Positions 1-6,928 of a DNA stretch of 44,318 bases are shown piece after piece. The notes beneath the pieces were generated by a model. That model was not told where the DNA came from. It made no database searches and was given only the letters and a program-made list of their open reading frames with translations. The DNA is from a virus. The stretch is taken from the IMG/VR virus record IMGVR_UViG_3300005264_000017, positions 1-44,318 of that record, one strand, 5' to 3'. The position numbers were made by a program, and so were the translations under genes. Each line of letters opens with the position of its first letter. Within the stretch, counting starts at the first letter, position 1.

Positions 1-42
1 ACTAGTGGTACTGACGGTATTATTACAACGGTTCAATTATAA
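1..42 (+). CDS. 3' end of a structural (probably tail) protein, partial
   Basis: The first 13 codons read TSGTDGIITTVQL and end at TAA. The gene starts before the window. It lies just upstream of a tail assembly chaperone-like gene and the lysis genes, and the other window end is inside the tape measure, so a late tail or fibre gene is likely. Too little is present for a family call. Confidence 0.5.
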   Translation, partial: TSGTDGIITTVQL

Positions 43-50
43 TTTATAAA

Positions 51-437
51 ATGAAAAACTATATCGACATAACAGGCGAAAATTATCATGAGAATGTTTC
101 TGATATTCCTAAGATTAAGGGGGTTGAGTTTATTGAGTGCACAAAGCGAAGAAGTGACAATATGCAACCGGTATTGGACAACGAAGGAAAGTTTAAAACA
201 TGGTTGATAGTTGGTGAAGATTTACAAAAAAGAGCAGAAAGAATTTTCCGAAAAAATCGAGACAAAAAGATAACAAAAACAGATTGGATTATTTTCCGTC
301 ATAAAGAGCAGTTGGAACTTTCTATTGATACAAATATAACTACAGCGCAATATACTGATCTTTTAACTTATAGACAGGCCCTCAGAGACTCGGCAGATAC
401 TTTAGAACTACCATCCGAACCGACATGGCTAAAATAA
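51..437 (+). CDS. Tail (fibre) assembly chaperone-like protein
   Basis: 128 aa. The C-terminal half carries the pattern seen in phage tail assembly chaperone / tail-fibre assembly proteins: a DW near residue 79, an acidic stretch, then TYRQALRDSADT at about 106-117, matching the usual YRQALRD signature. Such proteins help fold or attach distal tail proteins. It sits directly after the end of a late gene and before lysis genes, which fits. The N-terminal half is not recognisable. The start follows an A-rich stretch with no Shine-Dalgarno. Confidence 0.6.
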   Translation: MKNYIDITGENYHENVSDIPKIKGVEFIECTKRRSDNMQPVLDNEGKFKTWLIVGEDLQKRAERIFRKNRDKKITKTDWIIFRHKEQLELSIDTNITTAQYTDLLTYRQALRDSADTLELPSEPTWLK

Positions 438-535
438 TTATATTATGTATTATTTCGATTGTTCTTGGATATGTAGCTAGAGATTTTGTTTCTGAAAAAA
501 TAGACAATAGTTATTACAAAGAAATTATAAAATAA
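425..535 (+). CDS. Small single-span membrane protein
   Basis: 36 aa, overlapping the previous gene by 13 bases. Residues 3-17 form one hydrophobic membrane segment, followed by a charged tail ending in KEIIK. It lies between a tail chaperone-like gene and a second membrane protein in front of the endolysin, so a lysis accessory role (holin or spanin partner) is possible but not shown. Confidence 0.45.
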   Translation: MAKIIILCIISIVLGYVARDFVSEKIDNSYYKEIIK

Positions 536-537
536 AA

Positions 538-879
538 ATGGCAAGTTCTAACGAAACACTCGAAGTAAAAATAGATGCAATTAAAGAATTGCTACTAGAT
601 CACGTGCGAGAAGGGCGTGACTCCGAAGAAAAACGAGACAAGATACAGGAATCTAACTATAAACGGTTTGCGCGTCATGATAAACTTATAAATAGGGCAC
701 TTGGGGCAATGTCAATACTTGTATTCTTCTCGGGTGGAGCGTATGCGTTTGCTTCATATTTTGTAAAAGATGAAATAAAAGGACAAACAACTGAATTGAA
801 AAAAGAAATATTATCATCCAGAGAAATGAATAATCTTTTGGATGAGGCTTGCGATGATTGTTTATTAAAAATAAAATAA
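538..879 (+). CDS. Membrane protein of the lysis cluster (holin/XhlA-like candidate)
   Basis: 113 aa. Residues 1-50 are charged and helical, residues about 54-73 form one membrane span, and residues 75-113 are a charged helical tail with a CDDC pair near the end. A helical head plus one span next to an endolysin resembles XhlA-type haemolysin or holin-associated proteins. Its stop overlaps the endolysin ATG (TAATG), suggesting translational coupling. A spanin-like role is the alternative. Confidence 0.5.
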   Translation: MASSNETLEVKIDAIKELLLDHVREGRDSEEKRDKIQESNYKRFARHDKLINRALGAMSILVFFSGGAYAFASYFVKDEIKGQTTELKKEILSSREMNNLLDEACDDCLLKIK

Positions 880-1394
880 TGGCTTGTGAAAAATTCCCCC
901 AAAACCGTGACATTAGATACTTAGATCCAAACTTTCACAAAAAAGTGGAAGAATTGTTATTTAATCATCCAGAAATATTCATTACAGAGACTATTAGAAC
1001 TCAGGAACGTCAACAGTGTTTGTATGATGTAGGATTATCACAAACGCTCAACAGCATGCACAAAAAAGGGCTTGCCGTGGATATTGCGTTTCATGGAAAA
1101 GAGTTGTATCCAAAAGATATATCAAAATGGGATGTGGTTGCAAAGACTGCTAAAACGCTTGGAATGGAATGGGGCGGGTCGTGGAGCGGGTTTGTAGACA
1201 AACCTCACTTCCAATGCGACGGAACTGTTTATAAAAGCGAATGGGATCATCTCGACAGATGGCAGAAAAACGCTTTAAACTGGGCGACACGAAACGGGGT
1301 TTCAAACGGCGAACGGCCACTTGATAAAATTTCTCGTGTAGAAGTTATGGAGTTATTTCGCAAATTCTACGAAAGTATGGTAAAATCTAAGTAG
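879..1394 (+). CDS. Endolysin, M15-family L-Ala-D-Glu/D-Ala-D-Ala peptidase
   Basis: 171 aa. The M15 metallopeptidase signature is clear: SMHKKGLAVDIAF (residues 59-71) supplies zinc ligands His61 and Asp68, GMEWGG (95-100) supplies the catalytic acid, and DKPHFQ (107-112) supplies the third ligand His110. It would cleave peptidoglycan cross-link peptides at lysis. Residues about 122-165 look like a small wall-binding repeat. I chose ATG 879, coupled to the preceding TAA, over a TTG at 858. A terminator follows, so this closes the late operon. Confidence 0.9.
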   Translation: MACEKFPQNRDIRYLDPNFHKKVEELLFNHPEIFITETIRTQERQQCLYDVGLSQTLNSMHKKGLAVDIAFHGKELYPKDISKWDVVAKTAKTLGMEWGGSWSGFVDKPHFQCDGTVYKSEWDHLDRWQKNALNWATRNGVSNGERPLDKISRVEVMELFRKFYESMVKSK

Positions 1395-1438
1395 GCTTTA
1401 CAATACAAAGGGGCCATGATTGAAATCTCAAAATTATT

Positions 1439-1468
1439 CCCATCCTTGCTTTAAGGGGTGGGTTTTTT
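1439..1468 (+). terminator. Rho-independent terminator after the endolysin
   Basis: CCCATCCTT pairs with AAGGGGTGGG around a short loop, followed by six T. It lies 44 bases after the endolysin stop and would end the late transcript. Confidence 0.8.
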
Positions 1469-1660
1469 GGGATATAAATTGAGTATAGTTTATATATAAT
1501 GTATAATCGTTTTATATACTTCTAAGTATTTACTGTAATATTTCCAAGATCCAGATTTTGTACCAGGAAACTATCCCCCTTCATCCCCCATTGATTTTTT
1601 TTCACAAAATATCAGATACATTTAAAGTGGAGATACTTTTTCAATAGTTTCAACCTGTTT

Positions 1661-1674
1661 ACGATCTAGATCGT
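1661..1674. repeat. Perfect 14-bp palindrome
   Basis: ACGATCTAGATCGT is a perfect inverted repeat inside the roughly 660-base non-coding stretch between the endolysin and the next gene. It could be an operator or a processing site. The rest of 1469-1660 is AT-rich, with several TATAAT-like boxes near 1480-1515 and no open frame. Confidence 0.4.
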
Positions 1675-1719
1675 TGGATTAAAAGAACATTTTGCAATTG
1701 CGACATTTCCTGAGTCCGA

Positions 1720-1965
1720 GTTCCGCACGCTGGAAACACCTGTATCCTTGCAACAACATTCATTTCGTTGAATGCCCCTTCGTGTGCAATGAGTGTTTAT
1801 TCGTGTTTACAGGTATAGACACGCACTCTAACGCTAGAATTTACTAGGAGGGATGCAAACCGTCACACCAATCTCAGAAAACTATAGAACTCCAAAGGTC
1901 GAAACCAGTGGAGGAATATCTCGGTTTGAGAACGTTGTTGTTTGACGCAACTTCATGCGCACACC
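1720..1965 (+). ncRNA. Candidate structured non-coding RNA with pseudoknot
   Basis: This stretch has no gene and is richer in G+C than its flanks. Several pairings nest together: CATTCA (1757-1762) with TGAATG (1769-1774); GAGTG plus CGTGT (1791-1795, 1802-1806) with ACACGCACTC (1819-1828); ACCTGTA (1738-1744) with TACAGGT (1808-1814), which lies in the loop of the second hairpin and so makes a pseudoknot; and CTCCA (1890-1894) with TGGAG (1909-1913). No known RNA family is recognised. Exact ends are uncertain and the strand is assumed. Confidence 0.5.
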
Positions 1966-2026
1966 TAAATATTCAAGACAATAATACCAAACCAAAAAAT
2001 AAAATCAAACTTTTTCTAATTTAATG

Positions 2027-2032
2027 TATAAT
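2027..2032 (+). promoter_or_regulatory. -10 box upstream of the 2058 gene
   Basis: A perfect TATAAT lies 26 bases before the ATG at 2058. The region where a -35 box should lie is only weakly similar to consensus. Confidence 0.45.
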
Positions 2033-2057
2033 AGGTACATATTTCTAACAATCACAA

Positions 2058-2411
2058 ATGACAAAAGAACAAAAGGCAGACAGAGGGTTGAAAATTCAAT
2101 CTGCGTTTTTAACAAAAGATCAAGAAGTAAAAGTAAATCGGATTCTGAACCTTGCGAAAGATCATGCACAGTTCGTACCATCATTCGGTAAAACTCAAGT
2201 ACCAGAGGGGTATAGAACGCTTAGAGTATTAGTTGAGTCAGAACAATCAAGAGACGTTCTAGAATCGCTTGTGAAGGCAATGAAAGAAGGTATGGGGCTT
2301 TTGGGAGAGTTTGAAGAAGCAATCAAAGACTTTGACAAAGTAATGAAAGAAGAAATTAAGCAAGTAGAAGAAGGAAAACAGAAGTTTGTAGCAGAAAAAG
2401 ACGAGAAATAG
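2058..2411 (+). CDS. Hypothetical protein with C-terminal coiled coil
   Basis: 117 aa, mostly helical and charged. Residues about 85-117 (EFEEAIKDFDKVMKEE...) are a likely coiled coil. No family recognised. It is transcribed alone between its own -10 box and a strong bidirectional terminator. A sequence close to the phage leader motif (AACAATCACAA) lies just before its ATG. Confidence 0.6.
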   Translation: MTKEQKADRGLKIQSAFLTKDQEVKVNRILNLAKDHAQFVPSFGKTQVPEGYRTLRVLVESEQSRDVLESLVKAMKEGMGLLGEFEEAIKDFDKVMKEEIKQVEEGKQKFVAEKDEK

Positions 2412-2452
2412 TAAAAAATAGCCAACATAAACGAAAAAACCGTTTATCTTAA

Positions 2453-2486
2453 TGAACCGTCCGATTTATTCGGACGGTTCATTTTT
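2453..2486. terminator. Bidirectional terminator between convergent genes
   Basis: A perfect 12-bp stem, TGAACCGTCCGA with TCGGACGGTTCA, surrounds the loop TTTAT. T-rich sequence follows on the plus strand and A-rich sequence (AAAAAA at about 2434) precedes it. It separates the 2058 gene from the minus-strand gene ending at 2535. Confidence 0.85.
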
Positions 2487-2534
2487 GGTTATCCAAACAC
2501 TTATTCACTCGTTATTCAACACTTATTTTGTTCG

Positions 2535-3224
2535 TTATTCCGCTAACCTATGCGATGTAAAGCAAGAAACACCTTCATCAGTTTTTTTCCAAAGTAGGGG
2601 AATGTCATCTATTGAAGTTTTTCCGTAGAATATTTCAGAAAGGTTTTCACGTGTAAATTTTTGGTTAAAGATTCTTGAGTTGTTTTCGCCCCGGATCAGT
2701 ACTCCGATTTTTTCAAGTTTTTTTGCAATAGAATCGAACTGTTTTTGATTGAGTCCGAACTTCTTCTTACAGGCGATTTGTTTAAAAGAATGGAACTCTA
2801 TCAAGTGATTTATTATTTCATCGCTAGGAACGCCAAAAATCATGCCAATTTCTGATTGTTTATGTTGTTTCTTTGTTGGCCAAAGTGAAATACTCGAAAA
2901 GAAGTAGAAAGTTTCAATAAATATCGTATCTATGAATAAGATGAAAACGGATCCAAGTATTACTTTTGGGATGTAAAAATCTTTGAATAATACAATTTCT
3001 TTTAAAAGTTCTAGACTTTCAGCAGGATAATAAAGAGAAAGTGCAAACGTAATGACAATAGAAAGTTTTGTAAATCCTGTAAATACATCCCTCAAATACG
3101 ATACATCCATAAAGTAACAGAATTTTTGCCAGAGAATTTTCCTGAGTTTCAAAGGTTTTTCAGGTTTCATTTCTCCCGACTTCATTTTTTTCATGATTTC
3201 GGTTTCGAGTTTTTTAGATTTCAT
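2535..3224 (-). CDS. Membrane protein with cytoplasmic helical (possible winged-helix) C-terminus
   Basis: 229 aa from ATG 3224. The N-terminus is very basic (KSKK, MKKMKSG). Hydrophobic segments at about residues 50-64 and 85-105 suggest two or more membrane spans. The C-terminal 110 residues are helical and contain FGLNQKQFDSIAKKLEKIG, which could be a winged-helix-like fold. No family is assigned. The start overlaps the stop of the small gene before it by 11 bases. One of only three minus-strand genes, in an island under its own promoter. Confidence 0.55.
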   Translation of the reverse strand: MKSKKLETEIMKKMKSGEMKPEKPLKLRKILWQKFCYFMDVSYLRDVFTGFTKLSIVITFALSLYYPAESLELLKEIVLFKDFYIPKVILGSVFILFIDTIFIETFYFFSSISLWPTKKQHKQSEIGMIFGVPSDEIINHLIEFHSFKQIACKKKFGLNQKQFDSIAKKLEKIGVLIRGENNSRIFNQKFTRENLSEIFYGKTSIDDIPLLWKKTDEGVSCFTSHRLAE

Positions 3225-3318
3225 TTTGAGAAATATAGTAAATAGGGAATTCCTCAAGTGGCGACTCGAAAGAATTTTCAAGAATAATTTTATCGATAGC
3301 GGTCAGTTTTTTGTACAT
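3214..3318 (-). CDS. Small protein, minus-strand island
   Basis: 34 aa (MYKKLTAIDKIILENS...), acidic in the second half. It begins in the leader-like context TTAATCACAATG, which matches the leader placed before many genes of this phage, and it overlaps the next gene. Function unknown; it may serve translational coupling. Confidence 0.45.
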   Translation of the reverse strand: MYKKLTAIDKIILENSFESPLEEFPIYYISQNEI

Positions 3319-3330
3319 TGTGATTAAAAA

Positions 3331-3462
3331 TTAACGATTTAAAATAGGTGACACTAAGTAAACGAACCCGAAAAGGATTCCGAAACGCCAACTCCAATCC
3401 CATGTTTCTTTTAAAATGGTTTTTAGTTGGACTTTTTTGTAATTGATATATAATTTGATCAT
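3331..3462 (-). CDS. Small membrane protein, first gene of the minus-strand island
   Basis: 43 aa from ATG 3462. A basic N-terminus is followed by an aromatic hydrophobic segment (WDWSWRFGILFGFVYLVSPI) that can span a membrane. I prefer ATG 3462 because it follows the leader-like CTAATCACAGAACA, and because upstream in-frame starts lie before or within the promoter -10 box. Unknown role. Confidence 0.5.
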   Translation of the reverse strand: MIKLYINYKKVQLKTILKETWDWSWRFGILFGFVYLVSPILNR

Positions 3463-3518
3463 TGTTCTGTGATTAGGCAATTTAAAAAGTCTCTTGAAAT
3501 ATAGAGGCTTTTTTTCAT
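3459..3518 (-). CDS. Possible 19-residue leader peptide
   Basis: Starts at ATG 3518 and ends at a TGA overlapping the ATG at 3462 (ATGA). The hairpin at 3485-3512 lies inside it, so translating this peptide would affect hairpin formation. This is the layout of a translation-coupled attenuator, but the coding evidence is only positional. Confidence 0.3.
   Translation of the reverse strand: MKKSLYISRDFLNCLITEQ
3485..3512 (-). terminator. Hairpin with flanking A/T runs in the minus-strand leader (attenuator candidate)
   Basis: AAAAGTCTCT (3485-3494) pairs with AGAGGCTTTT (3503-3512) around an 8-base loop, with T runs on one side and A runs on the other. Read on the minus strand it lies between the promoter at 3566-3594 and the first gene at 3462, so it could terminate or attenuate that transcript. 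Confidence 0.5.
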
Positions 3519-3565
3519 GGTGGTGAGTTATGTTTTTGCATATTGTTTTTTTAGATTTATGTTTC

Positions 3566-3594
3566 ATTGTATCACAGACAAGAAAGAAAATCAA
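3566..3594 (-). promoter_or_regulatory. Minus-strand promoter of the island
   Basis: On the minus strand: TTGATT, 17-bp spacer, TACAAT. It is divergent from the plus-strand promoter at 3603-3630, with only 8 bases between the two -35 boxes, so the two may be co-regulated. Confidence 0.6.
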
Positions 3595-3602
3595 GAAAGT
3601 AT

Positions 3603-3630
3603 TTGACTTTCGCATAAATACAAATAGAAT
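3603..3630 (+). promoter_or_regulatory. Phage early-type promoter
   Basis: TTGACT, then the conserved 16-bp spacer TTCGCATAAATACAAA, then TAGAAT. The same spacer pattern recurs at 4531, 17281, 19319 and 33157. It drives the early operon starting at 3657. Confidence 0.75.
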
Positions 3631-3637
3631 CGATTTG

Positions 3638-3650
3638 TTACTTAATCACA
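3638..3650 (+). promoter_or_regulatory. Conserved leader element TTACTTAATCACA
   Basis: Lies between the promoter and ATG 3657. Identical or near-identical copies sit just before ATG at 4568-4580, 9231-9240 (CTTAATCACA only), 14754-14766, 17317-17329, 33195-33206 and 33823-33834. It is probably a 5'-UTR signal of the phage, perhaps a translation enhancer used instead of a Shine-Dalgarno. Confidence 0.65.
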
Positions 3651-3656
3651 AACAAC

Positions 3657-3848
3657 ATGTCATGCGATGTTACGGCTTCCAGAAAAGATTATACAACTGA
3701 GATTTGCAGATGTATTACTTTTATTGTTTCACAGGTTCGGAAAGGTCGGAATGTTGAAACGGCTTTTAATCAAGCAGTTTCATCTTATGGATATGCAATC
3801 GCATTTAATTCAAAAAGAGCTATAGAACGTAACCTTGCAAAAAAATGA
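3657..3848 (+). CDS. Small early protein, unknown
   Basis: 63 aa, first gene after the divergent promoter and leader element. Two cysteines near residue 17-19 and a basic C-terminus. No family recognised. Its stop overlaps the next start (ATGATAA: TGA immediately followed by TAA in frame). Confidence 0.6.
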   Translation: MSCDVTASRKDYTTEICRCITFIVSQVRKGRNVETAFNQAVSSYGYAIAFNSKRAIERNLAKK

Positions 3849-4255
3849 TAAAACGAAACAAAAAAGGGCAATTTGTGAAAGGGTCAACTGTTGGGAATAC
3901 ATCCGCAAAGGGAAACCCTCCGAACATAACTAGTTTCAAAAAAGGGAGTTGTCATGGACCTATGCACTTACAATGGAAAGGAGGTGTTCAGAAGGCTGGA
4001 AAGGATTGTGCTTATTTATGGGAAGGTGCTAATAAAAGATTGCGACGACCGAGAGTTATTTATGAAAAAATTCACGGAAAAATACAAAAAGGATTCGTAA
4101 TATTCCATAAGAATGGAGATACGTTTGATGATTCTATACAAAACCTAGAGGCAATATCTAGACAGGAATTAATCAAAAGAAATAGAAAAAACTCAGATTT
4201 ACTCGGAGAAACTCACGGATTCAAAAAGGATATTGATTTACTAAACAATTTGTAA
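3845..4255 (+). CDS. HNH endonuclease-like protein (HNH_3/NUMOD type)
   Basis: 136 aa. The N-terminus has repeated FKKG / FVKG motifs typical of DNA-binding NUMOD elements. Residues about 70-108 match the HNH_3 pattern: RPRVIYEKIHGKI, then VIFHKNGDTFDDSIQNLEAISR, with His and Asn at the expected places. Likely a homing-type or regulatory nuclease. It is embedded in the early operon with no sign of an intron nearby. Confidence 0.7.
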   Translation: MIKRNKKGQFVKGSTVGNTSAKGNPPNITSFKKGSCHGPMHLQWKGGVQKAGKDCAYLWEGANKRLRRPRVIYEKIHGKIQKGFVIFHKNGDTFDDSIQNLEAISRQELIKRNRKNSDLLGETHGFKKDIDLLNNL

Positions 4256-4256
4256 A

Positions 4257-4445
4257 ATGAAAAACAAAAAAACGACATACGAGGAAATAATAGAAATAGT
4301 TGGAGAAGTCGTAATTCTTGACGAGGTTCTCACTATTATTTCAAAAAAACATAGACCTTTCTATTTAGGGGTAATTGATTTCTCAAAAAAATTGAGCGAA
4401 CAAGAACCAGAAACATTAGATGAAATTCTAAAACTACTAAAATGA
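4257..4445 (+). CDS. Small acidic hypothetical protein
   Basis: 62 aa ending at TGA 4443-4445. No family recognised. The frame continues after this TGA for 23 more sense codons with plausible acidic composition to a TAA at 4515-4517, so readthrough (for example by the phage tRNA-Gly(UCA)) would give an 86-residue protein. An overlapping 16-codon ORF (4442-4492, MNKRAKRR...) is the competing explanation of the overlap. Confidence 0.5.
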   Translation: MKNKKTTYEEIIEIVGEVVILDEVLTIISKKHRPFYLGVIDFSKKLSEQEPETLDEILKLLK

Positions 4446-4530
4446 ATAAACGAGCCAAAAGAAGAGGTGTCAGAAAAATGTCAGGATTTTGAATATGAGT
4501 TTGAAAATAATAAATAAGTATAAAACTAAT

Positions 4531-4558
4531 TTGATTTTCGTATAAATACAATTACAAT
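4531..4558 (+). promoter_or_regulatory. Phage early-type promoter for the recombination operon
   Basis: TTGATT, spacer TTCGTATAAATACAAT (16 bp), TACAAT. The leader element TTACTTAATCACA (4568-4580) follows, then ATG 4586. Confidence 0.75.
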
Positions 4559-4585
4559 ATAAAGGTATTACTTAATCACAAACAA

Positions 4586-5281
4586 ATGGCAAAAGTAGAA
4601 ACGGAAAGCGGTAAGTTAGCAAAGAAGATTGAAGAAGTTGCGAAGAAGATTGGAAACATGAAAAAAGAGGGGAAAAACACGTTCTCAAGCTACAGCTACA
4701 TAACTCATGAACAATTGAACGCAACACTTAAGATTCTTTTTGGAGAGTGTAAAATATCAATACTTCCAGAAATTATAGAAACAAAAGAAACAGAATCTCA
4801 GAACGATAAGGGAAAAACAGTAATAAGAACTACCGTAAAGATGAGTTTTGAAATAATTGATCACGAAACAGGGTTCTCAATTACAAAGACGTTTTATGGA
4901 GCTGAGCAAGATACAGGGGGTAAGTCTATGCAGCAGGCGATTACTCAGTGTGTAAAATATTTCTTTTTTAAGTTGTTTAGAGTTTCTGATAAAGGCGATG
5001 TGGATGGTGATTCAAAAACTCAAGAATCAAAGCCAATTCCTGCAAAGAAGAAATTCGGAGTTAAAGAGATGGTAGCGATGAAGGATAAATTTAAAGCAAA
5101 ACTAGAAACTGGTGCAACTGGTGACATGATACTTTCTCAAATGGAAACGTCTGGAAAACTTGATGTAGATCCAGAAGTGGCAGTTGTTCTTACAGGTCTA
5201 ACTATCGAAACATACGATACAATCCCATTTTTTCGAGAAAAGAAAAAATCAGTTACAACTCCTGATCAATTACAATCATGA
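4586..5281 (+). CDS. ERF-family single-strand annealing protein
   Basis: 231 aa. Family features: N-terminal KLAKKIEEVAKKIGNMKK, then YSYITHEQLNATLKILF (about 35-51), an amphipathic beta region, and GGKSMQQAITQCVKYFFFKLFRVSDKGDVDGD (about 113-144), the ERF signature that ends in a D-x-D. ERF proteins anneal single strands during phage recombination. The C-terminal third is a lysine-rich linker plus a small domain. The preceding promoter and leader make it an early gene; its stop overlaps the next start. Confidence 0.8.
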   Translation: MAKVETESGKLAKKIEEVAKKIGNMKKEGKNTFSSYSYITHEQLNATLKILFGECKISILPEIIETKETESQNDKGKTVIRTTVKMSFEIIDHETGFSITKTFYGAEQDTGGKSMQQAITQCVKYFFFKLFRVSDKGDVDGDSKTQESKPIPAKKKFGVKEMVAMKDKFKAKLETGATGDMILSQMETSGKLDVDPEVAVVLTGLTIETYDTIPFFREKKKSVTTPDQLQS

Positions 5282-5760
5282 ATAAAATACAACAACTCCG
5301 GATAATGCGCGCGAAACAAGAAGAAAGCGAAGCATTAAAGAATTCTATAAAAGTTTCTGAGAATTACATAACACTTTCAAAAACTATAGAATCGATACAA
5401 GAAGAACAGAAAAACTTACTATCTGAAATAGTTGACTATTCAGAAGCACTTAAAGATCTAGAGCAAGAAGTCATTGGAGAATGCGTAAAAACAAACATAC
5501 TTTCTACCGACGAATACGAGGTAAAATTCAAAAAGTCAGGAACAGTAAATGCATACGCACTTCGGGAAACATTACAAGATGAAGACTTCTTCTTTGAGTT
5601 CGTTAAGATCCCACAAAAAGCGGTAAAAGATCACATTAAAGAGGCGGGCGAAAAAGCAAAAAAAGATGGAACTGAAAATGAATTTAAAGAATACAAAAAA
5701 GCAATATCATCTTGTATTGAATATACGCAAAAGGCCGACAAAATTATACTTAAAGATTAA
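5278..5760 (+). CDS. Coiled-coil protein next to the annealase, unknown function
   Basis: 160 aa. Residues 1-75 are a long charged helix with heptad-like spacing; 80-160 contain EYEVKFKKSGTVNAYALRE and more helices. The position after ERF is often held by host-nuclease inhibitors or Gp157-like proteins, but no diagnostic motif is present. Co-transcribed with the ERF gene by ATGA overlap. Confidence 0.6.
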   Translation: MNKIQQLRIMRAKQEESEALKNSIKVSENYITLSKTIESIQEEQKNLLSEIVDYSEALKDLEQEVIGECVKTNILSTDEYEVKFKKSGTVNAYALRETLQDEDFFFEFVKIPQKAVKDHIKEAGEKAKKDGTENEFKEYKKAISSCIEYTQKADKIILKD

Positions 5761-5764
5761 ATAA

Positions 5765-6064
5765 ATGGAACCAATAGAAATTTCAAATTTTCGTGAATGT
5801 TGCTTAGAAGTTAGAGAATTGCAATCACTAACATGGAGGGCAAAGCGTCGAAGATGGGAGGCTTTAAAAAAAGCTCGAAAACATATAGAAAAAGATTTTT
5901 CAAAAAAACATTACTCAATCATGAGATATTTAAGGGGCGAGTTTGCTACTGGATATGAAGGAGCCAAAGTAGAGTTTAATAAGAAATACGGAGAAAAAAG
6001 CATAACAATGGAAAGGATTCGACAGGTATTTGAAAAAATGAAAAAACAATATAATATAAAATGA
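5765..6064 (+). CDS. Small basic protein with possible HTH at the C-terminus
   Basis: 99 aa. The segment YGEKSITMERIRQVFEKMKK (about 76-95) resembles the recognition helix of sigma-70 region 4 (ITRERVRQI type). The rest is helical and basic (WRAKRRRWEALKKARK). It could be a DNA-binding regulator. The resemblance is short, so this is only suggestive. Confidence 0.5.
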   Translation: MEPIEISNFRECCLEVRELQSLTWRAKRRRWEALKKARKHIEKDFSKKHYSIMRYLRGEFATGYEGAKVEFNKKYGEKSITMERIRQVFEKMKKQYNIK

Positions 6065-6510
6065 AAAAAAAGATAATAAAATTCGATAAAACAGACGGCA
6101 TGAATGTCGATGAATATAATCTTATTGCAAATGCGTATCGAGATTGGAGCGGAAAAGGGGAGGCGGTTTTTCAGTCTCCCACACGTACACCAAAGCAAAA
6201 TCGATCCCTGCATTTATATTGCGAATGGATGGCTTGCACGTTCAATGATAAACACATTCCATACGTAGAGAGTTATTTTGGAAAAGAATTTGAAAGAGAG
6301 TGGACAATGGAACTCGTTAAGGAAAAGGCATTTAAACCAATTCTAAAGGCTTTGTGCGGAAAAACGAGTACTGCCAAGTCGACTACTACAGAAATCTGTC
6401 AGGTGGCCGATTACATAGAAAAAAACCTATCATTAAAACTTGAAATAGATCTCAGATGGCCAGACAGAAATCAATTGGAACTGGAAAAGACAGAAAAAAG
6501 TCAGGGTTAG
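6061..6510 (+). CDS. NinB-like phage recombination protein
   Basis: 149 aa. Contains SPTRTPKQNRSLHLYCEWMA (about 39-58), the RTxxQNxSLH pattern of NinB-like and related phage proteins, then a conserved Trp-rich helix region and KTSTAKSTTTEICQVADYIE. NinB-type proteins bind DNA and mediate recombination. Location after ERF in the same operon supports a recombination or replication role. The C-terminus (RWPDRNQ) fits the family's usual ending. Confidence 0.6.
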   Translation: MKKKIIKFDKTDGMNVDEYNLIANAYRDWSGKGEAVFQSPTRTPKQNRSLHLYCEWMACTFNDKHIPYVESYFGKEFEREWTMELVKEKAFKPILKALCGKTSTAKSTTTEICQVADYIEKNLSLKLEIDLRWPDRNQLELEKTEKSQG

Positions 6511-6572
6511 GGGTTCGATTGCATGATTAAGTAACATTTATCGAACTCCTTACTTTATTTTTTAAAAACAAC

Positions 6573-6908
6573 ATGGCTAAATTAAAAGAATTCGTAAAAC
6601 ATACAAAAGCAAACGCTGGATGTTCTGGATTAGAGGGATGCAAGTTTCTATCAGAATGTGAACACGAGAGAGGTGATGATCCTAAATATACATGTGACTG
6701 GTCATCTCAATCGCAATATTCTTCTCCAGATGAAAAGGTTAAAACAACACGTAGTATTTATGACGAAAAAGGAGGTTTTATTAAGAAGGTTGAAAGTTAT
6801 AGATATGAGCGTAAAACGTGCAGTATTTGTGGAAAGAAAATAGATACTAATTCTTCGGAATATTCTTGCATGGCTCTGTTTGAAAATCCAAAACTAAAAT
6901 TTATATAA
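6573..6908 (+). CDS. Zinc-ribbon hypothetical protein
   Basis: 111 aa. Cysteines occur at about residues 17, 23, 29 and 41 and again as CSICGKK near 81-87 with another Cys near 99, indicating zinc binding. No family recognised. A degenerate leader (TTACTTTATTTTTT) precedes the ATG. On the opposite strand an inverted leader copy, TGATTAAGTAA, lies at 6524-6534. Confidence 0.55.
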   Translation: MAKLKEFVKHTKANAGCSGLEGCKFLSECEHERGDDPKYTCDWSSQSQYSSPDEKVKTTRSIYDEKGGFIKKVESYRYERKTCSICGKKIDTNSSEYSCMALFENPKLKFI

Positions 6909-6928
6909 ACAATAAAATTACTAAACAA

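Noticed and set aside
1681-1960. Hammerhead ribozyme or tmRNA-like element
   Set aside because: GAAAC occurs twice but no CUGAUGA core; no tRNA-like acceptor domain.
3331-3615. 94-residue minus-strand protein starting at 3615 or 3567
   Set aside because: The promoter -10 box lies at 3566-3571, so these starts are upstream of or within the promoter; ATG 3462 follows a leader-like motif.
6524-6534. Inverted copy of the leader motif (TGATTAAGTAA) as a minus-strand gene start
   Set aside because: On the minus strand it is followed by ATG but only three codons before a stop; no minus gene exists there. It may still be a chance or operator copy.
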